Source: an uncultured Collinsella sp. (GTDB taxonomy: Bacteria; Actinomycetota; Coriobacteriia; Coriobacteriales; Coriobacteriaceae). From it: a stretch of 8,776 nt of DNA. The stretch's first letter is position 1. The number at the start of each line of letters is the position of its first letter. Shown one piece after another: positions 5,782 to 8,776 of the stretch. Made by a program: the position numbers and the translations under genes. The notes under the pieces were generated by a model. That model was not told where the DNA came from. It did not search any database and saw nothing but the letters and a program-made list of their open reading frames with translations. The stretch lies in the NCBI GenBank assembly GCA_900553475.1, contig USEF01000061.1:1-8776 (forward strand), written 5' to 3'.

Positions 5782-8776
5782 CTAGCGCTTCTTTGGGATC
5801 GACCTAAGGCGAGCGAACCATAGGGCTGCGGCACCCGAGGTCAGGAGCGCGGTGATGCAAGCGGCGATGGGAACTGATCCTGTTGCCGGTAGGTCCTGCG
5901 GTAGGGTACAGCGTTGAATGACACGGTCCTCGTCATGTGACTCAAGTTTATCGCCGCCGCCGTTGCGGCAAAGATCGACGCGCGCGCTGTTGGTGAGTAC
6001 GGTTTGGGGCGTATAAGCCGACGTTGCCTGCATGTGCACGACTGCGCCCCGAGCGTCTGTGCCAAGGATTGCTTTGGCATCGTCAAGGTCGTCGTGCTCA
6101 TCTTTGAGATCATCGCGGGTCCAAGAATCCGCATCGCTTCGAGTCGTAAAGTCGGCGGCTACCGCACCGTATTCAATGCGAATGCCCGTTACGACGGTAT
6201 TGGACGCAAGGTCGAGTTCTTTCGCCTCGAGTGTGGTGGATTCCGTGGTCGAGACATCCGCCTTCCAGAGGTGCCAGCCGTCGTAATCGACGAGGCGGCA
6301 ATCCTCACCCAGACTTTCCCTTACTTCGTCGGACTCAAGCCAAGGATTTTCGTGCCCATCGTCAAGTGTCGCGTTTGCCGGCTCATCGACGTCTGTCGAG
6401 TCCAACGGCGTCGTGCGATACCACACGTTGCACAGACCATTGAGGTCGCCGATGGCGACGGGGGTTTCGATTGAGACGAATCTCGCCGTATCGTCCTCGG
6501 CACACTCAAGATCATCGGTAATTGTGAACTCATCAACCCAGGTAGTTGAATCGTTTCGAGCGTCGATGGTATAGGAGAAAAGCCCATCCGTATTGGTTTG
6601 CATCGCGGCACGGTTTTTACCATCGCCGTTAGCCAACAGGCCCTTTTCGATAGGTTGGACAACTTCCTGACGCTTGTCGACCTGCCCCTTGATCTCGATG
6701 GGCGCATCCTTCATCGCGACGGATTGGACTTCTCCCGTATCCTTTATTTCAAACGTTATCTCCTCGGCAAGGTCATAGGTCCGCGGAGACATCATTTCGC
6801 GCAACGAGTAGGTGCCGGGTGCAAGATGTTCGACGCGGTGTGGCTTGTCGGATGAGGTCCAGGAGTCTATTTCGGTTTTATCGGGACCATATAAGGTGAG
6901 CTGTGCGCCTTCCACTTCCTGCTCACCGCTTGCATCGACCTTGGAGATATCAACCTTGGTGTAATCGTCGGATACGTTAAGCCGTGCTTCTACAACGGGT
7001 GTTTTCTGGTCGGCATAAGTAAGGTCGACAATATGGGTTGTCTGATCGAGCAAGAAGCCTGCCGGCGCTTGAGTCTCGACAACCTCGTAGCGTGCGGTGC
7101 CAGATCCCAGTGGGAGGTTATCCGCGCGTGCTTCTCCAGTTTCATCCGTCGTGACGGTAGCGACAGTCTCACCGTCGAGCGCGGCAATGCTACCGTCGGG
7201 GCGCACGATATCACCCGAGGCGCGGATCTCAAAGACGGCGCCCGCGAGGCTGCTGCCGTCTATGGCATCGGTTTTAACGATCCTGATGTTTCCGGTCGCG
7301 GCGTGGTCATAATACGAGGCGATTGCAACGGGCGTTAGGTTCATGTCGGCGGGTATGTTTACCTCGATCTCTTCGCCGACAAGATAGGGCTCTTTGGCCG
7401 AGGTTTCGCGTACATAATAGGTGCCCGGCACGAGCGATTCGGGCAGTGTGACGGTGCCGGTCGCGTCAGTCGTAAAGGTGTCCATTACGTTATGTGCTGG
7501 ATACCAGCAAGTTTGTGAGACAGGTTCGTGATTGCTGTCGAGGAGTTGGAAGGTGAATCCGGCTAGGGGAACAGAAGCGCCTGTTTGGGCATCGCGTTTT
7601 ACAATCTGGAGATGCGTCGACAGAGCGTGGTTGTCCACGATATATTGAAGCTCGGCGCTGTCGGAAATCTGATTGGCCCCGACGGTCCATTCCCCTGCAC
7701 GTTTAAAACCCTCGGGGACGGTTTCCGGAACCTCGCGAACCGTGTAGCCGGCACGGTCGTATGGGACGGCTCCGTGGACACCGGCGGGTCGTTTGCCTGT
7801 GCCGAACCATGCTTCGGGCTGATCTTTGGTGGAGGCAAAGCCATAGATGTTTGTGGTCAGTGTGCCAACAACCTGCTGAGAGCTGTTGCTGACAACCTCA
7901 AAGATAACACCACCCGCCGGCTGCTCCAGACCGGATTGGTCGTTATTGCCGTAATCCTTGAATTTGGAAATCTCAAGGTTAAACGCAATGGGGATATCGG
8001 AAACGCGAGATTCGATCTCGACCACGTCTGAATCGCCGAGCTGATCGGCTCCAACGGTATAGGTCCAGCTGTCGTTGGATGGTAGGTAGCCCTCGGGGGC
8101 TTTTGATTCGTAGATGGTAAAGGTTCCTAAGGGGACATCGGCGAGGGTAGCCCGACCGCTTTCGTCAGTCGTGAGAATTTGCGACCATCCAGGGGTTGAT
8201 TGCGACACACACGTGAACTCTGCTCCTGCGAGTGAAGATCCCACCTGGGGGCCGGCATTCGTTGCGGCATCGAGTTTTACGATACGCAGGTTGATGGTGC
8301 CGGGTTGTTCATCGATGGCGACCTGCCCGCCGTCATTCCCCGTGGTAAAGGCAATACGATCGTGGCGGGGGACATAGCCGGTCGGCGCCTTCGTTTCAAC
8401 TAGGTAGTATGCCGTGTTGGGCAGAAGTGTTGCTTGCGCTCGACCGTTGCTGTCCATCTTGATGGTGCCGACACGCGCGCCGCTGCCGCTCTCAAAAATA
8501 TCGAATGTTGCCCCGGTAAACTGATAGGTATTGTTTCCGCTGGTAATAACGGTGTTCGCAGACTGCTTTTGGAAGGAAACAGAGACCGCCGGCAGTACAT
8601 AGAGCATGTCTTGACGTTTGCTGCCGCCCGATACGGCCCCTAGATAGCGTCGCGCGCGGTGCGGAGCGGCTTTGATGCTTCCTGATTTTGCGCTGTCGTG
8701 GAGCCACCGCGCAGCCGTCACGACTTCATTGTCGGCGGTAAAGTGTCCGCTCTTGGTTTTACCCTGAGCGGTCGTG
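5782..8776 (-). CDS. LPXTG cell-wall-anchored surface protein with SpaA/CnaB domains (5' end outside the window)
   Basis: The frame is open to the right edge of the window: 997 residues are visible and no stop occurs, so the GTG at 8721 is not taken as the start. Residues below are counted from 8721. Six CnaB-type (SpaA, prealbumin-like) domains lie at about 46-139, 141-238, 244-366, 367-474, 476-586 and 587-675. Each has an early Lys (K52, K149, K253, K375, K483, K594) and a late Glu in a Y-x-x-E or V-R-E strand (E109, E205, E330, E439, E549, E642), the residues that form or catalyse intramolecular isopeptide bonds. A distinct domain follows at about 676-936, beginning IKGQVDKRQ, with five cysteines and a TWVDEFTITDDL segment. 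The C-terminus has LPATG (944-948), a hydrophobic stretch (949-970) and a basic tail (SIPKKR), the sortase signal. The missing part should carry the signal peptide and possibly a ligand-binding head. The likely role is adhesion or a pilus-associated surface protein; the ligand is unknown. No sortase gene is in the window. Confidence 0.85.
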   Translation of the reverse strand, partial: TTAQGKTKSGHFTADNEVVTAARWLHDSAKSGSIKAAPHRARRYLGAVSGGSKRQDMLYVLPAVSVSFQKQSANTVITSGNNTYQFTGATFDIFESGSGARVGTIKMDSNGRAQATLLPNTAYYLVETKAPTGYVPRHDRIAFTTGNDGGQVAIDEQPGTINLRIVKLDAATNAGPQVGSSLAGAEFTCVSQSTPGWSQILTTDESGRATLADVPLGTFTIYESKAPEGYLPSNDSWTYTVGADQLGDSDVVEIESRVSDIPIAFNLEISKFKDYGNNDQSGLEQPAGGVIFEVVSNSSQQVVGTLTTNIYGFASTKDQPEAWFGTGKRPAGVHGAVPYDRAGYTVREVPETVPEGFKRAGEWTVGANQISDSAELQYIVDNHALSTHLQIVKRDAQTGASVPLAGFTFQLLDSNHEPVSQTCWYPAHNVMDTFTTDATGTVTLPESLVPGTYYVRETSAKEPYLVGEEIEVNIPADMNLTPVAIASYYDHAATGNIRIVKTDAIDGSSLAGAVFEIRASGDIVRPDGSIAALDGETVATVTTDETGEARADNLPLGSGTARYEVVETQAPAGFLLDQTTHIVDLTYADQKTPVVEARLNVSDDYTKVDISKVDASGEQEVEGAQLTLYGPDKTEIDSWTSSDKPHRVEHLAPGTYSLREMMSPRTYDLAEEITFEIKDTGEVQSVAMKDAPIEIKGQVDKRQEVVQPIEKGLLANGDGKNRAAMQTNTDGLFSYTIDARNDSTTWVDEFTITDDLECAEDDTARFVSIETPVAIGDLNGLCNVWYRTTPLDSTDVDEPANATLDDGHENPWLESDEVRESLGEDCRLVDYDGWHLWKADVSTTESTTLEAKELDLASNTVVTGIRIEYGAVAADFTTRSDADSWTRDDLKDEHDDLDDAKAILGTDARGAVVHMQATSAYTPQTVLTNSARVDLCRNGGGDKLESHDEDRVIQRCTLPQDLPATGSVPIAACITALLTSGAAALWFARLRSIPKKR
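5878..5892 (-). other. Sortase recognition motif LPATG
   Basis: CTACCGGCAACAGGA on the minus strand encodes LPATG. It is followed by about 20 hydrophobic residues and a basic tail, the standard three-part cell-wall sorting signal. In this family sortase cleaves between Thr and Gly. Confidence 0.9.
6697..8586 (-). repeat. Array of six CnaB-type domains in the surface protein
   Basis: The domain boundaries on the DNA are roughly 8305-8586, 8008-8301, 7624-7992, 7300-7623, 6964-7296 and 6697-6963. Repeated features are an I-x-K-x-D strand at the start, an L-A-G-A-x-F strand, a T-T-D-x-x-G-x-A turn, a P-x-G-T-Y-x-x-x-E strand and a K-A-P-x-G-Y loop. The copies are well diverged from each other. 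They read as separate domains, not recent duplications. Confidence 0.8.

Noticed and set aside
7490..7510. YPAHN in the fourth CnaB domain as a pilin motif
   Set aside because: The shaft pilin motif needs a lysine (YPK-N type) to polymerise; here it is Ala-His, so major-pilin status is not supported.
8719..8721. GTG at 8721 as the true start of the surface protein
   Set aside because: The frame stays open to the window edge, there is no ribosome binding site or signal peptide, and a cell-wall-anchored protein needs one, so the gene continues outside.
1..8776. CRISPR arrays, tRNA/rRNA genes, insertion sequences, prophage or defence genes
   Set aside because: I saw no regularly spaced repeats, no cloverleaf or rRNA-like stretches, no transposase motifs and no terminal inverted repeats; nearly all the DNA is explained by the genes listed.

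Overview
The window looks chromosomal and comes from a high-GC Gram-positive bacterium. Coriobacteriia is the most likely class, with Collinsella or a close relative the best guess. The reasons are the GC-rich third codon positions, the tandem WYL regulators of actinobacterial PafB/PafC type, a very long membrane-anchored M28-like protein, and an LPXTG adhesin built from SpaA/CnaB domains. The taxonomic call is pattern recognition from the proteins, not a database result.

Layout. (1) 1-186, plus strand: the last 61 codons of a DinG/Rad3-type ATP-dependent DNA helicase. (2) 183-2109, minus strand: two overlapping genes for WYL-domain transcription regulators, transcribed upstream-to-downstream as the 340-aa PafB-like gene and then the 305-aa PafC-like gene. 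They converge on the helicase, and the stop codons overlap. (3) 2110-2307: a 198-bp divergent intergenic region holding the ribosome binding sites and probable promoters of both directions. (4) 2308-5724, plus strand: a two-gene operon. The first gene encodes a 1058-residue membrane protein in which an M28-peptidase-like fold is split by a roughly 660-residue acidic, low-complexity insert. The second encodes a 72-residue single-TM (or exported) acidic protein. (5) 5746-5775: a probable bidirectional terminator. (6) 5782-8776, minus strand: the C-terminal 997 residues of a cell-wall-anchored surface protein with six CnaB-type domains, a distinct C-terminal domain and an LPATG sortase signal. 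Its N-terminus lies outside the window.

How the parts relate. The helicase end and the WYL pair fit a DNA-damage-response neighbourhood, since PafBC proteins of actinobacteria activate repair genes, but this is inference by homology. The M28-like operon is divergent from the regulators and shares their intergenic region. The adhesin is an independent envelope gene.

The most unusual object is the M28-like protein. Only the first metal-binding histidine is conserved. The bridging Asp, the catalytic Glu and the later ligands appear replaced (C222, S926, D927, E953, R1030), and the chain carries four phosphothreonine-like repeats in its insert. It may be a former peptidase turned into a cytoplasm-facing scaffold.
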